A DNA stretch of 38,000 nt from an uncultured Muribaculaceae bacterium (GCA_934555895.1 CAKTFH010000022.1:1-38000); one strand, 5' to 3'. Counted from the first letter of the stretch, positions 27,697 through 36,722 are shown. Notes: generated from the sequence alone by a model not told the origin. Program-made: numbers and translations.

Positions 27697-28407
27697 TTAT
27701 AAAGTACTTTGTGAGTAATCAAATTCGTAGGTTACTTCACCGTTGTCCTTCTTAGCAAATGTTGCAACAGCAATGAGTTCAGATGAGAAGTTGGTCCAAA
27801 AGGGAATTTCCTTTTTTTCGCCTTTTTCAAGATTAATTGTTGAACACAATGATTCTGCTTTTTGTATTGAAAGCGATTTAAGGTATTCAGGGCTATCGCC
27901 ATGTTTACCAAGATGAATGGAGTTTTGATTCATGATGCTATTATTAAGTTTAACGAAATCAATTTTATAGCCAAGTGCATTCGCTATTTTTGAAATAGTA
28001 TCGATCCCTGTGGAAGACTTTCCTTGTTCAATACGTGAAAGGTTGGCTGGGTCTATTCCCGTTAGCATTGAAAGTTGTTTAGCTTCCATATTCATTTCCT
28101 CTCTTAGGGATTTAATCCGTTTGCCGATTCTTTGCCTTTCTTCATTGTGAAAAGTTGCAACTCTTAATGGCATTGGTAGATTATTTCTTACGAACCACCA
28201 TGAGAATAATCCAAATAATTCATTGAAGGAATATATATCCTGCCTTTGGTCAAGTAAATTGTAGATGGCCTTTTCGTATGAATCTTTGACTTGTAAAGGA
28301 TATCTATCCATGAAAAGCAAGCTCGTAGTTGCCCCAGAGTCCCAAGAAATCTGGATTTCGCTTTGGTTGCGGTTTTTGGGGTTAAAATAAATTGCTTCAA
28401 TCTTCAT
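27697..28407 (-). CDS. XRE-family helix-turn-helix regulator with N-terminal extension
   Basis: This 236-residue protein has an N-terminal region (1-90, MKIEAIYFNPKNRNQSEIQI onward) of unknown fold, then a Cro/C1-type HTH at about 93-150 (IGKRIKSLREEMNMEAKQLS, IDPANLSRIEQGKSSTGIDT), then a C-terminal beta-rich region. The ATG at 28407 is chosen because the longer frame (to 28464) would run through the promoter and inverted repeat. The promoter lies within a perfect inverted repeat (28414-28461), consistent with autorepression. The operon partner is a small exported protein. It is AT-rich, so likely acquired. The first 90 residues recall the DUF2442-like/antitoxin-type arrangement in which a small domain precedes an XRE HTH, but no toxin is adjacent. 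Confidence 0.8.
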   Translation of the reverse strand: MKIEAIYFNPKNRNQSEIQISWDSGATTSLLFMDRYPLQVKDSYEKAIYNLLDQRQDIYSFNELFGLFSWWFVRNNLPMPLRVATFHNEERQRIGKRIKSLREEMNMEAKQLSMLTGIDPANLSRIEQGKSSTGIDTISKIANALGYKIDFVKLNNSIMNQNSIHLGKHGDSPEYLKSLSIQKAESLCSTINLEKGEKKEIPFWTNFSSELIAVATFAKKDNGEVTYEFDYSQSTL

Positions 28408-28413
28408 AGGATG

Positions 28414-28461
28414 TTTTATTTGCCACAAAGTTATAAAACAAATTTGAATTGGCAAATAAAA
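28414..28461. promoter_or_regulatory. Operator candidate: perfect 12-bp inverted repeat around the XRE promoter
   Basis: TTTTATTTGCCA (28414-28425) and TGGCAAATAAAA (28450-28461) are perfect inverted copies separated by 24 bp. On the minus strand one arm covers the -33 box and the other starts directly after the -7 box. A dimeric XRE protein bound to both arms would occlude the promoter. Confidence 0.7.
28426..28456 (-). promoter_or_regulatory. Promoter of the XRE/exported protein pair
   Basis: On the minus strand a TTTG -33 box (28453-28456), a 19-bp spacer and the exact -7 box TAACTTTG (28426-28433) match the Bacteroidetes consensus. The start would lie about 12 bp before the ATG at 28407, giving a very short leader. 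Confidence 0.75.
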
Positions 28462-28536
28462 CAATATATAATTTTGAAAATCGCCAATATTAGAACGCTT
28501 TCCTCTTTGTTATAAAATGATAATATAGTTGTTCTA

Positions 28537-28590
28537 AAACACCACGCCCTCCCGTGCGGCTCCGATACCGCACGGGAGGGCGTGGTGTTT
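28537..28590 (-). terminator. Strong terminator of the TonB/DUF5689 operon
   Basis: A perfect 23-bp stem pairs 28537-28559 with 28568-28590 around an 8-nt loop, 20 bp after the stop of the last operon gene (28610). Read on the minus strand, the last bases of the stem are TTTAG-flanked and followed by AT-rich sequence. It also isolates the operon from the XRE gene. Confidence 0.85.
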
Positions 28591-28609
28591 GGGTGTATCT
28601 GCCCGGAGG

Positions 28610-31600
28610 TTAGTTCCAGGTGAGGTTCCAGATGCTTACGCGGTCGAGGTTCTTGTCCTGGCCGCTGGGGCAGTTGTTGACGATCTCGATGGAGAAGTCA
28701 CCGGTGGCGTTCACGGCCATCGAGAAGTTGTAGACGGTCTTGATTGTCATGTCGGGGGTGACGGTCTCTTCCTTGACAACTGAGCCGTTCTGCAGCACTT
28801 TCACTGTGAAGGAGAATTTCGACGACGAGGTGCTGTAGGCTGTGCCGTAGTTGAAGGTGAGGGTGCCGATGCCGCCTTTGAGTGTGGGCGATGTGATTTT
28901 GCCGGGCTTCGATGTCTTGCCGTTGAGTGTCACAGCCAGTGTCTCCGGGCCGCCGATGAAGGCGAAGCGGGGATTGGCGTCGGTGCCTCCTGCAGCGAGG
29001 CCGCCGAGAATGTTGCAACCTGTGGCGGTCCAGCCGGTGGCGTTGGTGAAGTCGCCGTAGCTGCTTTTGGGCTCACCTCCGTTGAAGGAGTTGAAGTCGC
29101 CCTTGAAGTCGCCCGAGGGTGTCACGGGTTCGTCGGGACCCGGGGTGTCGCCTCCGCCGGGGAATGTCGAGTCGGCGGTGGCGGTAATCGAACCTGTACC
29201 GTTGATAGCGACATTCTTGATTTCCCATGTGCCCGACACACCGTCCTGGCTGGTGTAATGGAAGCCGAGTTTGATTTTATGACCGGCATAGGCCGAGAGG
29301 TCGATATTGCCGGAGTTTACAAATGTCCAGCTGGCATTGTTGCTCCATTCGGGGATGGCGAGTGTCTGCCAGGCGGCTCCGTCGACGCTCACGGCAAGGC
29401 TGACCTGCTTTTGAGCTGTGGCGAGGTCGGGGAACTTGTTGGTCACGTGGTCGAAGGTTAGCACGGGATTCTTGGCGGCAGTAAGGTCGAGCAGGGGCGA
29501 CATGAGCCAGGAGTCGGATGCGTAGCTCTGACCCACATATGCCGATGCCTTCATGTAGCCGTAGGAGGCGTCGTGGGTCCATACATAGGTTAGGGCTGAT
29601 GCCAGTTCCACATTGTGGATTACGAAGCCGTCTTCCGATGTCTTGAACGAAGCGCTCCACAGTGCGTTGCCGGGCTCAGGGGTGTCTCCGCCCCCTGTGC
29701 CGTCAATCTTGTATGAGGTAGTGTTCTTGATGCCGGGGAGTGTGTTGTATTTCATCACATCGCCGAGCACCTGCACCTTCTTGCCGAGGTTGCCGGGGTT
29801 GTCCACAAGATTCAGGGCGTTGCGGGCATCGGTGTTGGCCACTAGCTGAACGCATACGAGCTGCGAGGCCGCTGTGGCTGTCTGTGTGTCGGCCAGCAGG
29901 ATGTTGGCGCGCTGTGTGGTGGCTGCCTCGAAATGCGGAGCATAATCCTGATAGTAGCCTACGAGGTAGCCTTCGGCCCATACGCCGCTCTCAACAGCGT
30001 CGGTGGTCGATTGCGGGTTGAGCTGCACGATTTTGGCCACGTTGTAGGGCGACTCCTCAGTGCCGGCTCCCGAGGGTGTGCCGGGGGTGGGCACATCGGG
30101 ATTATCGCTGCCCGAGCCCTCGAGGGTGTATTCCGAACCGTTCTTCACGCCGGGGCCACCGCAATATTTCATGATGTCGCCCTTGATGTTGAGCTTCTTG
30201 CCGAGGTTGCCGGGATTCTGCTGGAGGTTGAGGGCGGCGCGGATGGCCGTGGGGAGCTGCACGCCCACGCACTTGGCGGGATTGGTCTCGTCGGGAGTGG
30301 TGGCTATCACGAGGTTGAGGTTGGTGGCGGCAGATGCGTCGCCGAACACGGCGTCGGTCAGCTGGGTCGAAGAGCCGCCGGTAGGCATATAGCCCACGAT
30401 GTAGCCGCTGACCCATACGCCGGTCTCTACTGCGTTCTGGGTGGAGCTGGGGTTCATTGCTATCACCTGCTCGGGGTTGTAGGGCGTGTCCTTGGTACCG
30501 TTGCCCTCACCGATAATGCCGCCGGGGGTGTAGCCTTCAAGCTTGAACTCATAGGCTGTGCCGAGGTTGCCTGTAATGCCGAATGTGCCGAGGTAAACGG
30601 CCGGTTTGCCCTGCACATCGAGCAGCTTGCCAAGGTTGCCGGGGTTGTCGCGCAGAGCCACGGCCTTGCGCATCTCGCTGTCCTGAGGCAGGGGCACTAC
30701 GATGCATGAGCGGTAGTCTTTGCACTCGGGGAAGGGGGCTATCACCACGGTGTTGGCCAGTGTGGCTTCTGTGCCCCATTCGATGTCGGCGTTGGATTTC
30801 ACTTCAGTCACCTCTGGAGCCACGGTGCCCACAATGTAGCCGCGGGTCCAGCCGGTGGCGCCGGTTTCGGCGGTGATCTGCTCTATAGCCTGGTCGATGG
30901 TCCAGGGGTTCTTCTCTGTGCCGGCGGCAATGGTGGGCTCGCCCACGTTGGTGATGTCGTTGTAGTCGATGAGCATGAACTGCCAGCTGCCGTTGTACAT
31001 CGAGCAGAGCAGTTTGGCGTCGCATGCCTCGGTGGGCATCAGGCGGTAGTAGAAGTTGGAGTAGCCCGATGTGCGGAGGTCATACTCGGCATTGTCTATT
31101 TTCACCTTCTGGTTGAAATTCTCCTGATATATGCCGAATGTGTAGACCGGAGCATAGGTGCCTGTCTCATTGAGGTTGCTCTGCTGGGGCACAAAGGTAA
31201 TGTTGGTGAACTTCACCACTTCGCTCTGCCAGCGGATGGGGTCGGCGGCTATCTCGCTCATGTTGTCGAAGGTATATTCTATCACCTTCGAGGGTTCGGG
31301 AAGTCCGTTAAGCTGTGCGAGGCTGTAGAAGCGCTGCTCGCTCATGTAAGATGTCTGTGCCGTGCCCGAGCTGCTGTGTCCTTCGGAGCCGATCTGCAGC
31401 AGGCCCGAGTATTTGCCGCAGTAGAGGCCGTTGAGGTCGATGACGATTTCCTGGCCGACGCGGTATTTCTGATAGAGGCTGTAGGCGTTGATGGAGAACT
31501 GGATGGCCGCTGTCTCGTCCTGGATTACGAGGCTCTTGTACATATTGCCGGGATAGTCGGTGGTGATCACGCGGCCACGGATTATGTAGTGCGAGCCGTC

Positions 31601-31813
31601 GGCTTTGGGCTCGATAAGGGTGGCGTAGTTGTTGCCTTTGGTATCGTCCCAGAAAGCCTGCTTCAGTTCGAGAATGGTGGTGTTGGCCTCGATGGAGGCT
31701 TGGGGCGGCTCCACGAGAAGCTGGAGGTTGTCGAAGTCATCCTGGCAGGCTGTGAGCCCTCCCAGGGCGGCTGCGGCCGCCAGACTTATTACGATTGATT
31801 TAAAAAATTTCAT
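28610..31813 (-). CDS. Large lipoprotein: DUF5689, three DUF6359-like repeats, choice-of-anchor J domain
   Basis: This 1067-residue lipoprotein (lipobox LTAC, Cys23, then QDD) has a DUF5689-type N-terminal domain (about 45-285, ELKQAFW, GSHYIIRGRV, GLYCGKYSGLLQIG). Three repeats follow at about 298-431, 437-566 and 583-705, each with a xGYIVGx or GYLVGY strand and the motif NPGNLGK. Then come a choice-of-anchor J-like beta-sandwich (about 718-880) and a C-terminal sandwich (about 905-1067). DUF5689 and DUF6359 are, as I recall, OB-like folds; the ligand is unknown. It is last in an operon behind a TonB receptor and a smaller DUF5689 lipoprotein, so it is probably a surface binding partner of that receptor. 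Confidence 0.85.
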   Translation of the reverse strand: MKFFKSIVISLAAAAALGGLTACQDDFDNLQLLVEPPQASIEANTTILELKQAFWDDTKGNNYATLIEPKADGSHYIIRGRVITTDYPGNMYKSLVIQDETAAIQFSINAYSLYQKYRVGQEIVIDLNGLYCGKYSGLLQIGSEGHSSSGTAQTSYMSEQRFYSLAQLNGLPEPSKVIEYTFDNMSEIAADPIRWQSEVVKFTNITFVPQQSNLNETGTYAPVYTFGIYQENFNQKVKIDNAEYDLRTSGYSNFYYRLMPTEACDAKLLCSMYNGSWQFMLIDYNDITNVGEPTIAAGTEKNPWTIDQAIEQITAETGATGWTRGYIVGTVAPEVTEVKSNADIEWGTEATLANTVVIAPFPECKDYRSCIVVPLPQDSEMRKAVALRDNPGNLGKLLDVQGKPAVYLGTFGITGNLGTAYEFKLEGYTPGGIIGEGNGTKDTPYNPEQVIAMNPSSTQNAVETGVWVSGYIVGYMPTGGSSTQLTDAVFGDASAATNLNLVIATTPDETNPAKCVGVQLPTAIRAALNLQQNPGNLGKKLNIKGDIMKYCGGPGVKNGSEYTLEGSGSDNPDVPTPGTPSGAGTEESPYNVAKIVQLNPQSTTDAVESGVWAEGYLVGYYQDYAPHFEAATTQRANILLADTQTATAASQLVCVQLVANTDARNALNLVDNPGNLGKKVQVLGDVMKYNTLPGIKNTTSYKIDGTGGGDTPEPGNALWSASFKTSEDGFVIHNVELASALTYVWTHDASYGYMKASAYVGQSYASDSWLMSPLLDLTAAKNPVLTFDHVTNKFPDLATAQKQVSLAVSVDGAAWQTLAIPEWSNNASWTFVNSGNIDLSAYAGHKIKLGFHYTSQDGVSGTWEIKNVAINGTGSITATADSTFPGGGDTPGPDEPVTPSGDFKGDFNSFNGGEPKSSYGDFTNATGWTATGCNILGGLAAGGTDANPRFAFIGGPETLAVTLNGKTSKPGKITSPTLKGGIGTLTFNYGTAYSTSSSKFSFTVKVLQNGSVVKEETVTPDMTIKTVYNFSMAVNATGDFSIEIVNNCPSGQDKNLDRVSIWNLTWN

Positions 31814-31837
31814 AAGTAATATTCTGTGTAGGAAGGG

Positions 31838-33232
31838 TTATAATGCGGGGAATGTCTCTGAGGGAGCGTGGGTGAGTGTGCCTTTGCCGTTGAGGCTGAA
31901 GTTTTTCACTTCCCATGTGCCGGCCTTGGCCGCGGTGGAGGTGTAGCGGAAGCCAATCTGCACTTTCTTGCCGGCGTATGCGCCGAGGTCGAAGGTGCCG
32001 GCATTCACGAAGTTCCAGTCTGAGTTGGTGCCCCACTGCGGTATGTCGAGTTTCTGCCATTTACCTCCGTCGACGCTGATATGTAGCGTGCACTCTGTCT
32101 TGGCTGCATCGACGCTCGAGAAGTAGTTGATGGCGTGGTCGAACGACATAACCGGAGCGGTGACATCGGCAAGGTCGAATATGGGCGAAACCAACCAGCT
32201 CTCACAGTTGTAGTTTGTGCCTCCTACGAATCCCGACGCTGAGACATATCCGCGCTGGGTGTTGACGGCCCACACATAAGAGCTTGAACCGGGAAGGGTG
32301 ATGTTGTGGGTGGTGAAGGCTCCCATGTCGGCCGAGAAGGGCTCGGAGTAGAGGGGCGCCTCCCACTCGGTGAAGGTATCGCCGATGCCTTCGGCGTCGT
32401 TGAGCTGCAGCTGCCAGCCGTTGTTGTAGCGGCCGAGCACTGCGGTGACATCACCTGTGCCCGAAGGAGCATAGATGCTCCACAGGCGCGAGTAGCCCGA
32501 GGTGTTGATGGCTATCGAGCCGCGGCCCCCTTCGGCGTCCTGGATGTAGACCGAGTTGTTGGTCACATTCACTACGCCGAGCTGCTGGCCCGGTGTCATG
32601 AAACGGCAGTTTTTCACTTTTACCAGATAGCCCTGGCACTGAAGGCGTGTGGCGGGGTCGTCGAACAGCTTCAGGAGCTCGTCGACTGTGTATTCGTGCA
32701 CGGTCACTTCAGCGGGGTCGGGCACGCCGATGGGGGTGGCATGTGCCTCCCACATGGTGTCGGGCATGCGTGCGGGAGCCGATGTCGCGCTTGTGGCAGA
32801 AGGCTCGGGCTGTGAGCCCACCTGCACTCCGAAACCATAGTTGCCGTAGTACATTCCGGTACAGTCTATGGCCACATCCTGGCCCATGGGGGTTATGTTG
32901 TAGAGGTAGCTGTCGTCAACTGAAAAGAAGATGCCGCCTGTGGCGTCTTCCACAGCCACTTTTTTGAATATGTTGCCGGCACGGGTGCTCGAGGTCACAC
33001 GCCCGCGGATGATGTAGTGCGAGCCGTCTTCACGGGTGCCTATCTCGGTGTTGTAGAAGTTTACATCCTGATTGAAGAGTTCCTTGAGTTCGGCAATGGA
33101 TGTGTTGGCCTCCGGAGCCTCGGCGCCGATAGTGGTGTCGTTGTAGGGCGGCTGCTCGAAGTCGTTGTCGCAGGAGGTGAATCCCACGGCGGCAACCGTG
33201 AGGGCTGCTATGTATAATATCGATTTTTTCAT
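31838..33232 (-). CDS. DUF5689 / choice-of-anchor J lipoprotein
   Basis: This 464-residue lipoprotein uses the ATG at 33232, which gives signal MKKSILYIAALTVAAVGFTSC with Cys21; the frame open from a GTG at 33244 adds four residues and is less likely. Residues about 45-290 are DUF5689-like (SIAELKELFN, GSHYIIRGRVTSSTRAGN, GMYYGNYGFGVQVGS), and about 300-460 are a choice-of-anchor J-like sandwich (ESWLVSPIFDLADVTAPVMS, KVQIGFRYTS). It shares order and many motifs with the larger downstream lipoprotein (stop to start 24 bp) and lies 31 bp after the TonB receptor. The two DUF5689 proteins probably arose by duplication. Function unknown. Confidence 0.85.
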   Translation of the reverse strand: MKKSILYIAALTVAAVGFTSCDNDFEQPPYNDTTIGAEAPEANTSIAELKELFNQDVNFYNTEIGTREDGSHYIIRGRVTSSTRAGNIFKKVAVEDATGGIFFSVDDSYLYNITPMGQDVAIDCTGMYYGNYGFGVQVGSQPEPSATSATSAPARMPDTMWEAHATPIGVPDPAEVTVHEYTVDELLKLFDDPATRLQCQGYLVKVKNCRFMTPGQQLGVVNVTNNSVYIQDAEGGRGSIAINTSGYSRLWSIYAPSGTGDVTAVLGRYNNGWQLQLNDAEGIGDTFTEWEAPLYSEPFSADMGAFTTHNITLPGSSSYVWAVNTQRGYVSASGFVGGTNYNCESWLVSPIFDLADVTAPVMSFDHAINYFSSVDAAKTECTLHISVDGGKWQKLDIPQWGTNSDWNFVNAGTFDLGAYAGKKVQIGFRYTSTAAKAGTWEVKNFSLNGKGTLTHAPSETFPAL

Positions 33233-33263
33233 CGTTGTAGTCACTGTGGTTTATAGTGTGAAA

Positions 33264-36053
33264 TCAGAAGCGTACACCGGCGTTGACAAACACCTTGATG
33301 CCCTGTGCATACTGATATTTAGTGGGGAATGCGTTGGGGTTGTAGTATTTTGTGTCGATGCGCGACTGCTCGGTGGCCTGTGTGATGAGATTGCGGTTGT
33401 TGATGATGTTCGACACACTCACGTTAAGGTTAAGGCTAACCTTGCGGTTGAAGTAGATGTTCTTACCCACCGATGCGTTCACCACCCAGTTGTTGGGCAG
33501 CTTCTCCTGATCGGTGAACTGGTCGACCAGCGTGGCGAGGTTCTCTGGCGAGCCGGCATACTGGGGGAGTTTGTCGATGACCTCGTGACGGGGATAGGCC
33601 AGACGCACGTAGTAGTCGGCCAACCATGAGGCGTCGGCGTTGAAATACCAGTTTTTTGGAGCGTTATAGGCCACAGCGAAGTTGAGGGCTGTCATGGGGG
33701 TGGAGGTGCAGTAGTAGTTCTTGAGGTAGAACTGGCTTGTCTTGTCGGGCTGGAGGCCGTTCTCCACCGAGCGCACGCCCATGGGGTTGTTCACGTAGCG
33801 GTAGCGCGAGAAGTTGCCTGCCACGCTCACGCGGATGGCCGATGTGATCTGGTAGGCCATGCCGAGCTCGATGCCCTTGTACTGGCGGTGAACGCCTGTG
33901 AGAGCGAAGTTACAGAAGGCGTTGAGCTGTTCGTCCCAGAAGCCGTAGCGCTCCGATGCGTCGTTCATGTCGGTGAAGTATGCGCCGATCGAGCCGCGGA
34001 AACGGCGGTAGTTCCAGGTGTAGCGCAGGTCGGCTGAGAATACTCGTGTACTCTTGATGCCGTCCACGATGTTGTCTTTCACGCGGGGCGAGATGTAGGC
34101 GTCGTTGATGTTGGGTGCCACGGTGCCGTATTCGGCCTGCAGGGTGAAGTAGTTGCGGCCGTCGAGCTTGTAGGTGGCGCCGGCCTTGATCGATGCGTCG
34201 TCGAAATGGAGGGTCTTCGAGGTGCCGAACGAGTTGCGGGGAGCGCGGCCGTTGCGCATGTAGCCGTGGCGGTAGAACTGCTCATAGCTGATGCGCAGAC
34301 CGTAGTTCACCTCCCATTTCGGCAGGCTTATCTGGTTCTGGAGCCATCCCTGTGCCTTGAGGGCGTAGATGCTGTAGTCCCAGCCTATGCGGTCGCCCAC
34401 CACGGCGCGGCGGTTGGGGTGGTTGAGGTCGTTCTGCATGATGTCGGTGGAGGCGGCGGGGTTGTAGATCTCGCGCTCCGAAAAACCGTCCACATCATAC
34501 CAGAACTGGCCGCCCAGCAGATCCTTCACCGTGGCGAAGTCGGCTGTCTTGGTGTAGTTGAGGTTCACGCCTCCCTGCAGTGTCATGCAGTCGTTGATGC
34601 GCTGGTTGATGGTGGAGCCTGCGATGAAGTTGAACTGGTTGGAGTTCTCATTCTGCTGCATGTAGGTGGAGCCGAGCTGCTGCTCGTAGGGGAGTGTCTC
34701 GTTCTGGATGTTGTTGAGCTCGTTGGTCAGGTAGAAACCTTCCCAGTCGAGCTGACGGAAATCCTCGTTGGTGCGCCACTGCTCCTCGTAGTAGGCTGCC
34801 TTCTGAGGATTGTAGTTGGAGTTGTCGGCGGGGTTGAGGTAATAGGAGGGGAGGTTCTTGTAGTAGTCGGGGCGTGTGTCGTTGCCTTTGAAGTAGCTCA
34901 GACGGGTGCGTGCGAAGTGCACCCAGCGGAATGCCACACCGGTATTGAGGGTGGTCTTCTCAGTCTTGTAGAGCCAGTTGAGCATCACGGTGGGGTCGAA
35001 GTTCTCGCGGATGTTGTCGGAGCGCTTCTTGCCGTCCTGCCATCCCCAGGTGGGGTTGTAGAGGTGGTCGCCGGTGAGGTCGAAGATTTCTTTCACTACA
35101 GCCTTGCCGTTGGCGTAGCGGCGGGGATTGCACCAGGCTGTGAGGGTAATGGAGTGGTTGTGGTTGAGCATCTTCTCTGCCGACAGGAACACGCCTCCGG
35201 CGTTATAGAATGTTCCGGGCACCACACCCTCGTCGGCGAATCGGCCGATGGCGCTCACTGTGAATGCCAGGCCGTTCTCCATCATTCCGGTCGAGTAGGT
35301 GGCCATGGCGCGGTATTTATAGTTCGAGTTGGTGTAGCTCAGCGAGCCATTGAAGCCGGGGGCGTAGGTGTCGGTGATTGTGTTGAAGTTTTGGCTGCCG
35401 CCGATGGCTCCGAATCCGTAGGCCGATGCTCCCAGTCCCACGGTGGCGGTGCTGTTGCGGAAAGCGCGTGAGGTCATGCCGGCGAGCTGCTGGAAGGAGA
35501 ATCCGCCGCGTATGAGGTCGTTCATCGGCAGTGAGTTGATGTATGTCTCCTGCCAGTTACTGCTGTAGCCGCGGTAGTTGGAGTAGAGCGGCTGGTAGCC
35601 GTAGCGGGTGAAGCGGTAGAATATGTCGTCGTTTGAACCTGTGAGGGCGCCCACTGCCTGGGCCGACTCGTTTTCGTCGTCGATGGCGGTAGCGTCCACG
35701 AGGTTCTCTATCTGGTTTTCAAGTACATATTCGTTTTCGGCGAAATCAAGGAAGAGGCGCAGGGCGCCGGTGTCTACGCTCTGGCCGTTGTAGAGATGGG
35801 TCTGTGCGGCCGAGTCCTCATAGCCGGGGGCTGAAATCTGGAGCACGGCCTCGCCCGGGAGGGCATTGCTGATGCGGAAGTCGCCCGCCGGACCGGCGGT
35901 TACTGTTATGCCTTGCGAGGGGATGGCGATTACTGCCCCGGGAATCGGGGTGCCGGTGTCGGCGTCAATCACACTGCCTGTCACCACGGCGGTCTGCGCC
36001 ATGGCCGGAAGTGCTGCCGATGCGATTAGAGATAGAAACAGTTTTAATCTCAT
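33264..36053 (-). CDS. TonB-dependent receptor without a SusD partner
   Basis: This 929-residue outer-membrane receptor has a signal peptide (MRLKLFLSLIASAALPAMAQ), a carboxypeptidase-regulatory-like domain (about 23-105, VTGSVIDADTGTPIPGAVIA), a plug (about 120-240; the QNFNTITDTY region ends it) and a barrel ending in a terminal aromatic strand (GIKVFVNAGVRF). It lacks the classic SusC VVVIGYG box, and no SusD gene is adjacent. Instead two DUF5689 lipoproteins follow in the same operon (31 bp, then 24 bp). This set recurs in Bacteroidetes, sometimes with a secreted nuclease, but no nuclease is in this window, so the substrate is open. The 421-codon frame on the opposite strand (34206-35471) is a shadow. 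Confidence 0.93.
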   Translation of the reverse strand: MRLKLFLSLIASAALPAMAQTAVVTGSVIDADTGTPIPGAVIAIPSQGITVTAGPAGDFRISNALPGEAVLQISAPGYEDSAAQTHLYNGQSVDTGALRLFLDFAENEYVLENQIENLVDATAIDDENESAQAVGALTGSNDDIFYRFTRYGYQPLYSNYRGYSSNWQETYINSLPMNDLIRGGFSFQQLAGMTSRAFRNSTATVGLGASAYGFGAIGGSQNFNTITDTYAPGFNGSLSYTNSNYKYRAMATYSTGMMENGLAFTVSAIGRFADEGVVPGTFYNAGGVFLSAEKMLNHNHSITLTAWCNPRRYANGKAVVKEIFDLTGDHLYNPTWGWQDGKKRSDNIRENFDPTVMLNWLYKTEKTTLNTGVAFRWVHFARTRLSYFKGNDTRPDYYKNLPSYYLNPADNSNYNPQKAAYYEEQWRTNEDFRQLDWEGFYLTNELNNIQNETLPYEQQLGSTYMQQNENSNQFNFIAGSTINQRINDCMTLQGGVNLNYTKTADFATVKDLLGGQFWYDVDGFSEREIYNPAASTDIMQNDLNHPNRRAVVGDRIGWDYSIYALKAQGWLQNQISLPKWEVNYGLRISYEQFYRHGYMRNGRAPRNSFGTSKTLHFDDASIKAGATYKLDGRNYFTLQAEYGTVAPNINDAYISPRVKDNIVDGIKSTRVFSADLRYTWNYRRFRGSIGAYFTDMNDASERYGFWDEQLNAFCNFALTGVHRQYKGIELGMAYQITSAIRVSVAGNFSRYRYVNNPMGVRSVENGLQPDKTSQFYLKNYYCTSTPMTALNFAVAYNAPKNWYFNADASWLADYYVRLAYPRHEVIDKLPQYAGSPENLATLVDQFTDQEKLPNNWVVNASVGKNIYFNRKVSLNLNVSVSNIINNRNLITQATEQSRIDTKYYNPNAFPTKYQYAQGIKVFVNAGVRF

Positions 36054-36484
36054 AGAATCGATGTGTATGGTTTTTAGTTTCTTGATTGCAGAGGTAATAG
36101 CTTATTAAACAAGCTGTGAATGTGCGGTTGTATCCCTGCGTCGGGAACGCGTACAAGTGTTGGTTTTGCAATGCTTTGGCAGTCAGAGCAAAGGGCTGTA
36201 TGCATGCGGAGGCACGCAGTCAGCCTACAAAATTAGTGAAAAAGTTTAAAAATAGGTTGTCACCGCATGTGTTTTTCAGCATATTCCATGGGGATGCGTG
36301 GGGGATGCGTGAGGCGGTGGGAGGCGAACTTTCTTGCCCTGTAATGGTATTTTGATTTCAGCCCCCAGCTTAAACGCGCCGAATTGGGCAACAAATTTGC
36401 TCATATGGACATGGTTCGCAGACGGTCCAGACTGAGAACGGCGAGAGTAGACAAAAAAATGAATCCCGGCCGTGATAATGAAGA
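36054..36484. other. Leader region of the TonB/DUF5689 operon
   Basis: No gene is seen here. On the minus strand TAATTTTG (36228-36235) matches the -7 consensus, with no TTG at the usual distance, and would give a leader of about 165 nt. A short AGCTT/AAGCT hairpin lies near 36100-36116. I checked for cobalamin or TPP riboswitch signatures by eye and found none. Confidence 0.35.
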
Positions 36485-36516
36485 AAGACCGACAGCTTAT
36501 TGAAGCCGCCGGCCTT
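36485..36516 (-). terminator. Minus-strand hairpin terminator after the DUF3108-type gene
   Basis: Arms 36485-36498 and 36503-36516 with a 4-nt loop pair completely as RNA only on the minus strand, where three mismatches become G-U wobbles (14 bp). This strand bias points to a terminator for minus-strand transcription from 37505, though a 186-bp repeat element lies between. Confidence 0.5.
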
Positions 36517-36536
36517 GATATTCTTAAAATCTATGA

Positions 36537-36722
36537 TAAGTGACTTAAAGAAATTATTTAATGTATTCAGTGACTTTCTTACCAATGGTTATTTAGGCAG
36601 GATTTCGGGCGTTTTTCCAGAACTCGTCGGTCACGATGCCCGCATCGCGCCCTCCTCTTCCTGCAAAAACCATCCCGAAATCCTGCCTAAATAACCATTA
36701 ACTGATTTCTTCAAGTCACTTA
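36537..36722. repeat. 186-bp nested inverted-repeat element
   Basis: The outer arms are 36537-36560 and 36699-36722 (21 of 24 matching, starting TAAGTGACTT). The inner arms are 36584-36609 and 36674-36699, a perfect 26-bp inverted repeat. An apical CGATG/CATCG hairpin sits at 36634-36647. The outer ends begin and end with TA, as in TA-targeting IS630/Tc1-type miniature elements. It could also be a structured RNA. No transposase is present. Confidence 0.6.

Noticed and set aside
34206..35471. 421-codon plus-strand frame opposite the TonB receptor
   Set aside because: It is antisense to a well-supported receptor, has no domain, and its composition (Val/Gly/Glu/His-rich) is what reverse reading of this codon usage produces.
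36054..36230. Cobalamin or TPP riboswitch before the TonB receptor
   Set aside because: The conserved boxes of those riboswitches are not found on the minus strand; only a small hairpin is visible.
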